Source: Novosphingobium jiangmenense
GTDB lineage: Bacteria > Pseudomonadota > Alphaproteobacteria > Sphingomonadales > Sphingomonadaceae
Assembly (NCBI RefSeq): GCF_015694345.1
Contig: NZ_JADQDC010000006.1
Coordinates: 124,001-188,000 of the forward strand
DNA: 64,000 nucleotides
Direction of reading: 5' to 3'
Made by a program: the position numbers and the translations under genes. Under the pieces are notes generated by a model, which worked only from the letters and a program-made list of their open reading frames with translations, did no database searches and had not been told where the DNA came from. Positions within the stretch are counted from its first letter, which is position 1; every line of letters starts with the position of its first letter. Positions 43,962 through 54,427 of this stretch are shown here, in pieces.

Positions 43962-46415
43962 ATGACGTTTTCCCTGAAGCGCGCAGCGCTCCTTTCGGCC
44001 AGCGCTCTTGCTGGTCTCGCCGCCCTTCCTGCTGTCGCCCAGGAAGCCCCGGCCGCCGAAACTTCGGCAGAAGCTGCACCCGAGGGCGAAGGAGAAGGCG
44101 GCACCATCGTTGTCACCGCCACCCGCCGCGCCGTCTCCCTTCAGGATGTGCCGATCAACATCACCGCCGTCTCCGGCGATGACCTCACCGAAAAGCGCAT
44201 CGACGATGTGCGCGGCCTCGCCGCCTTCACGCCGGGCCTGACCATCCTCGACACCGGCCCCCGCTCGACCGGTTCCATCGTGATACGTGGCCTCTCGGCG
44301 GCAGACGTCGGCGTGACCGGCGCGAACTCCGACAACGCCGTCGCCATCTACCTCGGCGAAGTGCCGCTCTATCAGGACTTCAAGCTCCTCGACATCGCCC
44401 GCGTCGAAACACTGCTCGGGCCGCAGGGCACGCTCTACGGCGTCGGCACGCTCGCCGGCGCGATCCGCTACATCCCCAACCGTCCGGACCCGACGCGCTG
44501 GACGGCAGACTTCCACGGCCGCGTCTATGACGTCGCGCAGGCCGATGATCCGGGCTTCCAGGTCGATGCAACGGTCAACATTCCGATCGTGACCGACAAG
44601 ATCGCGCTGCGTTCGACCGTAGGCTACTACAACGACCCCGGCTTCATCGATTACGTCGCGCTGCTCAAGGAACCTGGCGTGTCGCTGCCGCAGCCCGGCG
44701 GCCCCGCCACCTCGCGCACCGCACCACTCGGCACGCCTGAACAGATCGCCGCGAACCTCTACACTTACAAGGATGCCAACTTCGAGCATACCTTCACCAC
44801 GCGTAACACGCTGGCTCTGTTCCCGTCGGAAACGATCGGCGTCTACATCAACTATGCGTACCAAAACACTTCGACCAACGGCCGTCAGGTCAATGGCGCC
44901 GGCGTGTTCGGCACCGGCAAGTACGAGGCCGTCGGGCGCTATCTCGAACCATCCAAGCGTCAGGTCCACCTCGTAAGCGGCGAAGTCCAGATCGAGCTGG
45001 GTGACATTGCCCAGATGGTATCGGCAACCGCGTACTCGCACCAGAAGATCCGCTCGTCGAATGACGTCACCGACCTTCTGCTCGACCTCGACTACGGCTA
45101 CGAACTGTTCCCGCAGTTCTCGGGCTTCACCCGTTCGGCCACCGATATCAAGCAGTTCAACCAGGAAGTCCGCTTCGTCTCCACGCACGGCGGGCCATTC
45201 AGCTGGGTCATCGGCGGCTTCTACAACGAGCGCAAGACCAAGGGCACTTACCGCGAAGTCACGCCGGGCCTGCCCGAATTCTACTTCGGCCCGGTCACCT
45301 ATTCGCCCGCCTATCCCGAGCCGATCGAGTACGCGAGCTTCAACGACAGCAAGGTCATCGAAAAGGCGATCTTCGGCGAAGCCACCTTCGAGATCACGCC
45401 GAAATGGCAAGTCACCGCCGGTGGCCGATACTTCAACTACGATGCGAAGACCAACGGTGGCATCACCTTGCCCCTGCTCGAGCCGGTGCCCGTGCTGCGC
45501 TTCGATACCGGAGGCGGTGACTCGGGCAAGAGCGGGACGGTCTGGAAGTTCAACACTTCCTACAAGATCACGCCCGATCTGATGGTCTATGCCACCTACA
45601 GCGAAGGCTATCGCATCGGCGGCCCGAACAGCGTGCCACCCTGCCCAGCAGATCTTAAGGACATCCAGAACGCCTGCGCTCTGCCCAACGAACAGTTCTA
45701 CGGGCCGGACAAGACGCAGAACAAGGAAATCGGCGTCCGCGCCACGCTGTTCGGCGGCAAGCTCCAGACCACCATCTCGGGCTACCACATCAAGTGGAAC
45801 GGCATCCAGCTCGCCTCGCAGACCCAGTACGGCATTGCCGGCATCACCGCCAATGGCGGCTCGGCAGTCTCGAAGGGGCTGGAGGCGACCTTCACGGCAA
45901 GGCCGATCGACGGCCTGACCGTTACCGGCAGCTACTCCTACAACGATGCGAAGCTGACCCAGGACGTCATCGGTCTGCTGACGATCCGCAACCAGAACCT
46001 GAGCGCACGTCCCAAGAACATCCGGGTCAACGTGCTTGCGGGGGATCGCCTTCCCGGCACCGCACGCCACACCGGCAGTCTCGGCGTGACCTACGATGCC
46101 AACGTCGGATCGGATGCGGTTATCTCGACCAACTTCACCGCGACCTATCAGGGCGAAGTGCTCTCGAAGATCGGTGCGCGCGCCGGTGGCGAGGTTATTC
46201 CGGACTACCTGCTCGCCCGCGCCTCGATCGGCTACCGCCGCGACAAGTACGAGGTGCGGATCTACGCCGACAACCTCTTCAACAAGTTCGCGGTGTCCTC
46301 GGTCGGCGAAGACCTGTCCCGCCGCATCATCAACGACGGGATCGTCTCGCGCTACTACAGCAACGCGGTCATCGCCCCGCGCAAGGTTGGTATCGAGTAC
46401 TTCCTGCACTTCTGA
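43962..46415 (+). CDS. TonB-dependent outer-membrane receptor
   Basis: An 817-residue receptor with a signal peptide (MTFSLKRAALLSASALAGL), a TonB box (GTIVVTATRRA), a plug domain (GSIVIRGLSAADVG and LLGPQGTLYGVGTLAGAIRY) and a barrel ending in EYFLHF. The frame extends upstream, but GAGGG precedes the ATG at 43962. It is divergent from the transporter-kinase genes and may import the compound they sense. It ends at a hairpin and a strong terminator. Confidence 0.92.
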   Translation: MTFSLKRAALLSASALAGLAALPAVAQEAPAAETSAEAAPEGEGEGGTIVVTATRRAVSLQDVPINITAVSGDDLTEKRIDDVRGLAAFTPGLTILDTGPRSTGSIVIRGLSAADVGVTGANSDNAVAIYLGEVPLYQDFKLLDIARVETLLGPQGTLYGVGTLAGAIRYIPNRPDPTRWTADFHGRVYDVAQADDPGFQVDATVNIPIVTDKIALRSTVGYYNDPGFIDYVALLKEPGVSLPQPGGPATSRTAPLGTPEQIAANLYTYKDANFEHTFTTRNTLALFPSETIGVYINYAYQNTSTNGRQVNGAGVFGTGKYEAVGRYLEPSKRQVHLVSGEVQIELGDIAQMVSATAYSHQKIRSSNDVTDLLLDLDYGYELFPQFSGFTRSATDIKQFNQEVRFVSTHGGPFSWVIGGFYNERKTKGTYREVTPGLPEFYFGPVTYSPAYPEPIEYASFNDSKVIEKAIFGEATFEITPKWQVTAGGRYFNYDAKTNGGITLPLLEPVPVLRFDTGGGDSGKSGTVWKFNTSYKITPDLMVYATYSEGYRIGGPNSVPPCPADLKDIQNACALPNEQFYGPDKTQNKEIGVRATLFGGKLQTTISGYHIKWNGIQLASQTQYGIAGITANGGSAVSKGLEATFTARPIDGLTVTGSYSYNDAKLTQDVIGLLTIRNQNLSARPKNIRVNVLAGDRLPGTARHTGSLGVTYDANVGSDAVISTNFTATYQGEVLSKIGARAGGEVIPDYLLARASIGYRRDKYEVRIYADNLFNKFAVSSVGEDLSRRIINDGIVSRYYSNAVIAPRKVGIEYFLHF

Positions 46416-46422
46416 AGATTTC

Positions 46423-46501
46423 GCCGGTCCGCGCAGTCGGACCGGCACACCCCTTCCTGCGAAGACTGGGCCGCCCGTCGCAAGACTGGCGGCCTTTTTT
46501 T
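46423..46501 (+). terminator. Double hairpin terminator after the TonB receptor
   Basis: A perfect 9-bp stem (GCCGGTCCG/CGGACCGGC, 46423-46446) is followed by a second stem (GGCCGCC/GGCGGCC, 46469-46494) directly before seven T residues. The second is a canonical Rho-independent terminator. Confidence 0.9.
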
Positions 46502-46590
46502 CGCCCCTCCCGCAAGCGGGAGGGGAGCGAGACTTGCTGAAACGCAGGCGAATTAGCCGCAGTGGGGCGGGCTTCTAACGCAATGGAAGA

Positions 46591-48153
46591 TCAGTCCAAC
46601 GGAATCCCATTCGCAGCGAAAAATTCCATAACCTCGCCAAGGTGCTGCTCATGGTCGCGCCACCGCCCGACGGAACGCGCGTTGATCGGCTGGCGCACCT
46701 GCTGCGCGCTCGGCGTCGATACTGCAGCCTCGTTCCTGTGGAAGTCCAGGCAGGCCGGGTCCCATGCCAGCCCGCAATGGCTCAGCAGCTTGCGCGTCTC
46801 GGTCTCCTGATCGGCCACCAGCCACTCATAGGTAACCTCATGGATTCGCCCTGGAAAGCGCTGGCGCCAGAAGGCCATGAGGCGCTGAAACAGCAGGACG
46901 TAACGCGCCGTGTCCATCAGATCGTAAGACCATCGGTAATAGGGCGATCCGGTCGCGAACAGGTGCTTGTAGTTGCTCCACACGCTGTCCATCGCCCCGC
47001 GCCGCAGGCATACCACGCTGGCGTGGGGGAAGGCCTGCAGGATCCAGCCGATGTAGAGGAAGTTGAGCGGGAACTTGTCGGTAAAACGCCCATGCTGCGC
47101 CCCGGCATTCTGCCGCGCCCGCGCAAGATAGAGCTCGCCCAGCTTCTGCGCCGAAACGCCCCTGCTCGCCTCAACCGTCGCCGGATCGAGCACAAGCCGC
47201 GACGAGGTACCCGCCAGTTGCTTCACCGCCAGCGGCATCGCCTGCAACTCGCCGGCCGACGTAACTTCGGCATGCGATGACAGGATGCGGTCGACCAGCG
47301 TGGTCCCGGTTCGCGGAAGTCCGACAACGAAGATCGGAGCGTCCTCGATGCGGCTGTCGGAGACCAATGGCAGATCCCGGGCGAAAGTCCGACGGATGGA
47401 TTCGAAGACCGCCTCGTCGCTCTCTAACTGGTAGCCCAAGTTGGCCCTGTGCCTCGCGTTGCCTAGGGAGAGTTGCCCCGCGGCCTCGGAGAGTTGCCCT
47501 TCTGCCTCGTAGAGTTGGAAAAGGGCATAGCGCAGCCTAACCTCTTCAACAGGCTCGATTTCCCCTGAAAGAGCTGTTTCCAGGCGCGCAATGTCACCCG
47601 GTGCAGGCTTGCGCCGCAATCCGGCCAGCCCGAGGTGCGCCCGTCCATGCGCAGGCTCGCGCACAAGGATGGCCTCGTAAGCGGCGGCGGCTTCATCGAC
47701 ACGACCGAAGAAGCCCAGAGTGCTGGCAAGATTGAACCTGAATTCAATGGCTTCCGGCGCACCATCGACTGCCCGTTCAAACAGCGGGAGCGCTTCCTCA
47801 TGCGCGCCGAGGCGGGCAAAGACGCAGCCGATGGTATCAAGCACCAGCGGGTCTTCGCTTCCGGCAGCAGAGGCCGCTCGCGCCGCCGCCAGCGCCTCCT
47901 CATCACGCCGACCGAGCAGCAAAATCCTTGCTTGTTGAGCAAGATACTCCGCATTGGTCGGATCAGCTCTGAGGACGGCGCCGATTGCCTTCGCAGCATC
48001 GCCCACCCGTCCGCTCTCGGCAAGGGCAACTGCGGCCACGAACCCGGCCTCGACGTCCGACGGATTCGCCGAAAGGGCCGCTCCGGCCGCTGCCAGTGCT
48101 TCGGAAAATCTCCCCGAAACAAGGAGTTCGCGCAAGTCTCCGCCCACCGTCAT
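46591..48153 (-). CDS. TPR-repeat sulfotransferase-family protein
   Basis: A 520-residue protein with several tetratricopeptide repeats (about residues 5-240) and a C-terminal sulfotransferase domain. The PAPS 5'-phosphosulfate loop is visible as VVGLPRTGTTLVDRILSSH, and the 3'-phosphate region as VVCLRRGAMDSVWSNYKH. Such proteins are common in sphingomonads, often beside TonB receptors, with unknown acceptors. No signal peptide. It converges on the receptor terminator. Confidence 0.88.
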   Translation of the reverse strand: MTVGGDLRELLVSGRFSEALAAAGAALSANPSDVEAGFVAAVALAESGRVGDAAKAIGAVLRADPTNAEYLAQQARILLLGRRDEEALAAARAASAAGSEDPLVLDTIGCVFARLGAHEEALPLFERAVDGAPEAIEFRFNLASTLGFFGRVDEAAAAYEAILVREPAHGRAHLGLAGLRRKPAPGDIARLETALSGEIEPVEEVRLRYALFQLYEAEGQLSEAAGQLSLGNARHRANLGYQLESDEAVFESIRRTFARDLPLVSDSRIEDAPIFVVGLPRTGTTLVDRILSSHAEVTSAGELQAMPLAVKQLAGTSSRLVLDPATVEASRGVSAQKLGELYLARARQNAGAQHGRFTDKFPLNFLYIGWILQAFPHASVVCLRRGAMDSVWSNYKHLFATGSPYYRWSYDLMDTARYVLLFQRLMAFWRQRFPGRIHEVTYEWLVADQETETRKLLSHCGLAWDPACLDFHRNEAAVSTPSAQQVRQPINARSVGRWRDHEQHLGEVMEFFAANGIPLD

Positions 48154-48276
48154 TGTGCCAGCCTAGCGGCCCCCACCAAGCCACGCGCTACGCAAATTGA
48201 CGCAGGGCCGCGGAATAGGTCCGGAACGGCGGAACTGCCCGAACGTTCAGGTCGGGAACAATTCCGGAGACCGAGA

Positions 48277-48465
48277 ATGCCAGCGAAATCAGCCGCCCAA
48301 CAGAAAGCCGCCGGAGCGGCGCTCTCGGCAAAGCGGGGCGAAACGCCCAGGAAGAAGCTCAAGGGTGCCTCGCGCTCCATGGAAAAATCCATGAGCGAGA
48401 AGGAGTTGGAGGAACTCGCTGCGACCAGCCGCAAGGGCAAGCCCGAACACGTCAGCAAGGACTGA
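48277..48465 (+). CDS. DUF3008 small basic protein
   Basis: A 62-residue, Lys/Ala/Ser-rich protein that starts MPAKSAAQQKAAGAALSAKR and contains KGASRSMEKSMSEKELEEL, the DUF3008 pattern. It is probably disordered and soluble. A GGAGACCGAGA ribosome region precedes the ATG. Function is unknown; relatives are sometimes found among stress-response genes. It lies 5 bp before the iron-permease gene. Confidence 0.85.
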   Translation: MPAKSAAQQKAAGAALSAKRGETPRKKLKGASRSMEKSMSEKELEELAATSRKGKPEHVSKD

Positions 48466-48470
48466 CGCTG

Positions 48471-48881
48471 GTGGAGCAGACCTTCACCGCCATCGCCAAC
48501 AAGGTCTCGGGGCTGGCCGGACGCCCCGCCACCTTCATCGTCGCGCTGGCCATCATCATCGGCTGGGGCCTGAGCGGCCCGCTGTTCCAGTGGAGCGACA
48601 CCTGGCAGCTGGTGGTCAACACCGGCACCACGATCATCACCTTCCTGATGGTTTTTCTCATACAAAACAGCCAGAACCGCGATGCTGCTGCCATGCAGGC
48701 GAAGCTCGACGAACTGATCCGGGCGGTCGACAAGGCCCGCGAGGGCTTCGTCGGGATCGAGCACCTGACCGACGACGAAATCTGCCGCCTGCGCGCCGCG
48801 CTCGAACGCGAAGTTGGTGCAAGCGCCGACAAGCAGGCTACAACCGACGAAACGGTGGAGCACCTGCTCGACCGCACCTGA
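48471..48881 (+). CDS. Low-affinity iron permease family protein
   Basis: A 136-residue membrane protein with two helices (FIVALAIIIGWGLSGPLF and TGTTIITFLMVFLIQNSQNR) and a soluble C-terminal helix. It matches the family related to yeast Fet4. It starts with GTG, 5 bp after the DUF3008 stop, so the two are likely co-transcribed. Iron transport is a family inference. Confidence 0.85.
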   Translation: MEQTFTAIANKVSGLAGRPATFIVALAIIIGWGLSGPLFQWSDTWQLVVNTGTTIITFLMVFLIQNSQNRDAAAMQAKLDELIRAVDKAREGFVGIEHLTDDEICRLRAALEREVGASADKQATTDETVEHLLDRT

Positions 48882-48893
48882 GCGGAGTGGCCA

Positions 48894-50270
<1,377 letters not shown>

Positions 50271-50291
50271 GGTCGGCGACAATGAAGCGGG

Positions 50292-50312
50292 ACCCCGGAT
50301 CAAGTCCGGGGT
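50292..50312. repeat. REP-like palindrome between convergent genes
   Basis: A perfect 8-bp stem (ACCCCGGA/TCCGGGGT) around TCAAG. Sequences of this type (GGACCCCGGATCAAGTCCGG) recur as intergenic repeats in sphingomonad genomes. It lies between the fumC and ligD stops and may act as a transcription boundary. Confidence 0.6.
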
Positions 50313-50341
50313 GACGGTGATTTTCGGCGGGCGTTAGGCTC

Positions 50342-52879
50342 CTAGACATCGGGCAAAGATTGCTCCGCCATGCCCCAGCCCCTCAGAAGCTTGCTTTCGC
50401 TGCGTTTTAGCAATGCCGCTGCATCGCCAATCGTGAACGGATGAGCATTTTCGAAGTCGTCGAGTTCGTCCCAATCAATCGGCGCGGCGACTGGCGCATT
50501 GGCTCTCGCTCGCGCCGAGTAGGGCATTACTGCCGTGCTGCCGCGCTGGTTGCGGAGCCAGTCGATGAAGATGCGCCCTTTGCGCTTGGCCTTGCTCATG
50601 TTGGCCACGTAGTGCTCGGGGTCGGCCATTCCGAGCGCCTTCGCAAAGCGCTCCGCAAAGCTTGCATGGGCTTCCCAGGAGTGATCTCGACGCAAGGGCA
50701 GTACGATGTGGACGCCCTTCCCGCCCGAGAGCATGGCGAAGCTGACCAGCCCGAGATCGGACAGGCGCGAGCGGATGTCCTTCGCGGCGCGTTTCACGTC
50801 GGCAAAGTCGAGGCCCTCGTCCGGATCGAGATCGATGACCATGCGATCGGGCGCTTCGACATCGTCCGCCTTGGCGCACCAGCCGTGGAACTCGATCGTG
50901 CCCATCTGCACGCACGTGAGGATTCCGGCTGCGTCGGCGACATAGAGATAGTCCTCCGCATTGCCGTCCTTCTCGCGGATCGGCACGTGGTGGACATGGT
51001 CTCCGAATGAGCCACTGTCGTGCTTCTGGAAGAAGCAGTGCTTGGCGCGCCCCTGCGGACAGCGCACGAGGCTGACCGGACGGTTGGCGAGGAATGGCAG
51101 CATCGCCGGGGCAAGCGCGGTGTAATAATCGGCCAAATTGCCCTTGGTCTGCCCGCTTTCCGGAAAGATCACCCGGGTTCGGTTGCTGATCGGGACGACC
51201 TCTTCGGGTGGTTCGAGATGGACAGGCTTTTCCGGTGTCACATCGCTGGCCTCCTTGTCCTCGCGCAAGCCGACGAAGCTGGCATGGCGCACCCTGCCCT
51301 CGCCGGTGAATTCGGCAAAGGCGATTTCGGCGACGAGTTCGGGCTCCAGCCAGGTTGCGCCGCGCGCCTCCGTTCTCGGCACTTCGAGCGCACGCTCCTT
51401 GCGCTTCAACGGCGCGAACCGGGCCGCAAGATCTTCGAGCAGATCCTCATCAAAACCCGTGCCGACCTTGCCCTTGTAGACCAGTTCGTCGCCCTCGCGC
51501 TGGGCCAGCAGCAGCGAAGCAAAGGGGCGACGGCGGGTGCTCGACTTCGTCATGCCGACGATCACGAACTCCTGCCGGAGGATGCATTTGACCTTGAGCC
51601 AGTTCTGCGTGCGCTTGGGCAGATAGGCGGCATCGGCGCGCTTGGCGATGATGCCCTCCTGCCCCGCGCTGCACATGGCCGCGAGCAGCTTTTCACCGCC
51701 GCCTATGATGTGATCGGCCACGTGGATCGGTGGCTGCGCATCGGCGAGCAGCCCCGCAAGGCGTTGCTTGCGCTCGACATTGGGCAGCGACTTCAGGTCC
51801 TCGCCATCAAGCTCGAGCAGGTCGAAGGCGTGGAATGACAGCGCGTCGCCTTCGCCTTGTTCGCCGTGGCCGCGCTTCAGCACGGCTTGCAGGCGCGAGA
51901 AATCGGGATTGCCTTTGTCGTCCGAGGCGGTGATCTCTCCGTCGATCATGCACGCCGGGAGATCGAGTGCGGCGAAGTGGCGGATCAGCGGCTCGAACTT
52001 TTCCGACCAATCGAGCCCGCTGCGCGTGAACACCCGCACCTCATTGCCCTTGGCCGCAACGAGCGCGCGGTAGCCATCGAACTTGATTTCGTGGAGCCAT
52101 TGGCGGCCTTCCGGCACGCTGTCGACCAAGGTGGCGAGTTGCACCGGCTGGAAGGTGGGGAGCGCCGCATTGCTCTTCTTCCGCTTTGCCCCGGTCTTTG
52201 CCACCTTGGCCTTGCTGACCCTGGCGTTGTGACTGCTTGCGGCCTTCATTTCCTCCGCAAAATCAGCCCCTTTCTTGCCCTTCAGCGAATGGCTGCCCCG
52301 CTTGTCGGCGGCGATCTCGGCCATGGTACGGCCGGTGAGCACGCTGGTCAGCGCGCGTTCCACCAGGACATCGCCCTCGTCGGCAAAGGCATCGTCGATC
52401 TTGCGCAGCAACCAGTTGTCGCGCTTCTCGTTGCCTCGACGCTTGAGGCGGATCAGCAGCCACTCACCCTTCATCCGCTCGCCATCAAGGCGGAAATGGA
52501 GGTGGCCTTCCTCGAGGTCCTTAGCGCTCTTGCCTTCCACCGGAGCCCATGTGCCGCGATCCCAAAGCATGACCGTGCCGCCGCCGTATTCGCCTTCAGG
52601 AATGGTGCCTTCGAACTCGGCGTAACTGAGCGGGTGGTCCTCAGTCTGCACGGCGAGGCGCTTGTCTTCGGGATCGGGGCTTGGCCCGCGCGTGACTGCC
52701 CAGCTTTTCATCACGCCGTCCACTTCGATGCGGAAATCCCAATGGAGCCGCGTGGCATCGTGCTTCTGCACGATGAACAGGTTGCCGCCCTTGCTCGAAG
52801 CACGCTTGCCGGCAGGTTCGGCGGTGCGTGCGAAGTCGCGCTTGGCGTTGTAAGCCTCGAGTGGGTCGCGGGCAGCCAT
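50342..52879 (-). CDS. ligD: DNA ligase D, three-domain NHEJ enzyme
   Basis: Repairs double-strand breaks with Ku. The 845-residue protein has an N-terminal 3'-phosphoesterase domain (KHDATRLHWDFRIEVDG to about residue 150), an ATP-dependent ligase domain with adenylated Lys266 (IKFDGYRAL) and an OB fold, and a C-terminal primase-like polymerase (IDLDPDEGLDF; MLSGGKGVHIVLPL). This PE-ligase-polymerase order is common in proteobacteria. Its start is 3 bp after the Ku stop. Confidence 0.96.
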   Translation of the reverse strand: MAARDPLEAYNAKRDFARTAEPAGKRASSKGGNLFIVQKHDATRLHWDFRIEVDGVMKSWAVTRGPSPDPEDKRLAVQTEDHPLSYAEFEGTIPEGEYGGGTVMLWDRGTWAPVEGKSAKDLEEGHLHFRLDGERMKGEWLLIRLKRRGNEKRDNWLLRKIDDAFADEGDVLVERALTSVLTGRTMAEIAADKRGSHSLKGKKGADFAEEMKAASSHNARVSKAKVAKTGAKRKKSNAALPTFQPVQLATLVDSVPEGRQWLHEIKFDGYRALVAAKGNEVRVFTRSGLDWSEKFEPLIRHFAALDLPACMIDGEITASDDKGNPDFSRLQAVLKRGHGEQGEGDALSFHAFDLLELDGEDLKSLPNVERKQRLAGLLADAQPPIHVADHIIGGGEKLLAAMCSAGQEGIIAKRADAAYLPKRTQNWLKVKCILRQEFVIVGMTKSSTRRRPFASLLLAQREGDELVYKGKVGTGFDEDLLEDLAARFAPLKRKERALEVPRTEARGATWLEPELVAEIAFAEFTGEGRVRHASFVGLREDKEASDVTPEKPVHLEPPEEVVPISNRTRVIFPESGQTKGNLADYYTALAPAMLPFLANRPVSLVRCPQGRAKHCFFQKHDSGSFGDHVHHVPIREKDGNAEDYLYVADAAGILTCVQMGTIEFHGWCAKADDVEAPDRMVIDLDPDEGLDFADVKRAAKDIRSRLSDLGLVSFAMLSGGKGVHIVLPLRRDHSWEAHASFAERFAKALGMADPEHYVANMSKAKRKGRIFIDWLRNQRGSTAVMPYSARARANAPVAAPIDWDELDDFENAHPFTIGDAAALLKRSESKLLRGWGMAEQSLPDV

Positions 52880-52882
52880 GGG

Positions 52883-53737
52883 TCAGGCTCTCTTCCGCCG
52901 CGACGATGACGCCGCGCGCTTGCGCGGGCGACCTTCCTCATCGTCCTCGTCAGTACCAAGCGATTGTTTGAGCGCGGCCATGAGATCGATGACGTTGCCC
53001 CCCTTGGGCGCCACGTCTGCATCCGGGTCTTCGATGATGCGCTCGCCCTTGGCCTTGACCTTCTTGTCGATCAGCGCGTGGAGCGCATCGACATAACGGT
53101 CGTGGAACTTGTCAGGCGTGAACTTCGCCGTCTTCTTCTCGATCAGGCTGGCGGCGAGGTCCAGGAGTTCCGGATCGGCATCGCGCGCAGGGATATCGCG
53201 AAACCAGTTCTGCGCGCGCTGCACCTCGTCGGCGTAGCGCAGGACTTCCATGATCAGGCCACGGCCGCAGGGTTTGAGCGAGACCAGTTGCTCGCGCCCG
53301 CGCACCGAGAGTTGGCCCAGCCCTACCGTGCGGGTCTTCCGCAGGGCTTCGCGCAAGACAATGTAGGCGTCCTCCGCCAGATCGTCGGCAGGCACCACGA
53401 AATACGGCTTCTCGTAGTAGAGCACATCGATTTCGTCGTTGCCGACGAACTGTACCAGTTCGAGCGTCTTGCGGCTCTCGATCCGGACGGATTCGATCTC
53501 CTCGTCATCGAGCAGAACGTAGTTTCCGCGTGAGACCTCATAGCCTTTGACGATCTCTTCGCGGTCTACCGGACCGACGCCGGGCGCGACCTTCTCGTAG
53601 CGGATGCGCTTGCCGCTGGGTTCATGGATCTGGTGAAAGCTGATCGCGGCACCGCTGCGCGTGGCCGGGTAAACCTCCACCGGAATCGAAACGAGAGCGA
53701 GGCGCAACTGCCCCTGCCAGAATGCGCGGGCGGCCAT
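52883..53737 (-). CDS. ku: Ku homodimeric DNA-end-binding protein
   Basis: Threads onto broken ends and recruits LigD. The 284-residue protein opens FWQGQLRLALVSIPVEVYPA, contains KGYEVSRGNYVLLDDEEIE, and ends in a basic tail (RKRAASSSRRKRA) of the kind that aids DNA binding. Directly upstream of ligD in one operon. Confidence 0.95.
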   Translation of the reverse strand: MAARAFWQGQLRLALVSIPVEVYPATRSGAAISFHQIHEPSGKRIRYEKVAPGVGPVDREEIVKGYEVSRGNYVLLDDEEIESVRIESRKTLELVQFVGNDEIDVLYYEKPYFVVPADDLAEDAYIVLREALRKTRTVGLGQLSVRGREQLVSLKPCGRGLIMEVLRYADEVQRAQNWFRDIPARDADPELLDLAASLIEKKTAKFTPDKFHDRYVDALHALIDKKVKAKGERIIEDPDADVAPKGGNVIDLMAALKQSLGTDEDDEEGRPRKRAASSSRRKRA

Positions 53738-54010
53738 GGCGGCTTGCCTTTCAGACGGGTGCTGGCCAGCGCAAGTGCGGCAGCTTCGCCCAATCTATGC
53801 GCGAAGCGCGACTGCGGTTCCCGAAGAGGTCAAAGGGCAGGATTCACTCTTTTGCGACAGGATCCGCAATCAACCTAAGGGCTTGCACGGAGATAAAACG
53901 CCGAAATCGGCCCATTCCTAAGCTTTGGGCGCAATTCGTTAACCAGGAAGAGGAACGCCAACTTCGGCAGGTCCGGTGCAATCTCCTTTCATCTTAATGG
54001 AGGTTGCAAG

Positions 54011-54424
54011 ATGGTTTCTGGCAGAACAACCCTCGCCGCGTTGATGGTAATCGGGTTCCTTGGTGCAGCGGGCTCGGTCCAAGCTTCGCAGGGCACGGCG
54101 TCGATCACGATTACCGGTCAGGTCCCGCTGGTCTGTCGGGTGTCGGTAGACGACAGCGCAAGCGCAATGATGAGCGCAAATGGCAACCGAAGCGTGCTGC
54201 GCGAGTTCTGCAACAACGGCGCCGGATATCGCGTTGTTGCCAGCTACTCGAAGCAGCTCTCGGCGGGGCAATTGGTGGTTGATGGACAACCGATCGCTCT
54301 GGACGGTTCGGGCGAAGTGGTGATCAGCGACGTGTCCCACGCCGCATCGACTGCCCGCACCATCGCGGTTTCCGGAAGCGACAAGGTCGCCGGCTCCATC
54401 CGCTTCCGCATCGAACCGCGATAA
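54011..54424 (+). CDS. Secreted orphan pilin-like (spore coat U/DUF4402-like) protein
   Basis: A 137-residue protein with a signal peptide (MVSGRTTLAALMVIGFLGAA). It shares the pilin layout of the opposite-strand cluster: ITITGQVPLVCRVSV near the N-terminus, a second cysteine in REFCNNGAGY, and a C-terminal strand SIRFRIEP. GGAGG precedes the start. It is convergent with the tip-subunit gene, 3 bp apart, so it has its own promoter. It may be an accessory or terminating subunit. Confidence 0.75.
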   Translation: MVSGRTTLAALMVIGFLGAAGSVQASQGTASITITGQVPLVCRVSVDDSASAMMSANGNRSVLREFCNNGAGYRVVASYSKQLSAGQLVVDGQPIALDGSGEVVISDVSHAASTARTIAVSGSDKVAGSIRFRIEPR

Positions 54425-54427
54425 CGG

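Noticed and set aside
43833..46448. An 871-codon minus-strand frame over the TonB receptor
   Set aside because: The plus strand encodes a complete receptor with signal, plug and barrel. The antisense product has no recognisable motif.
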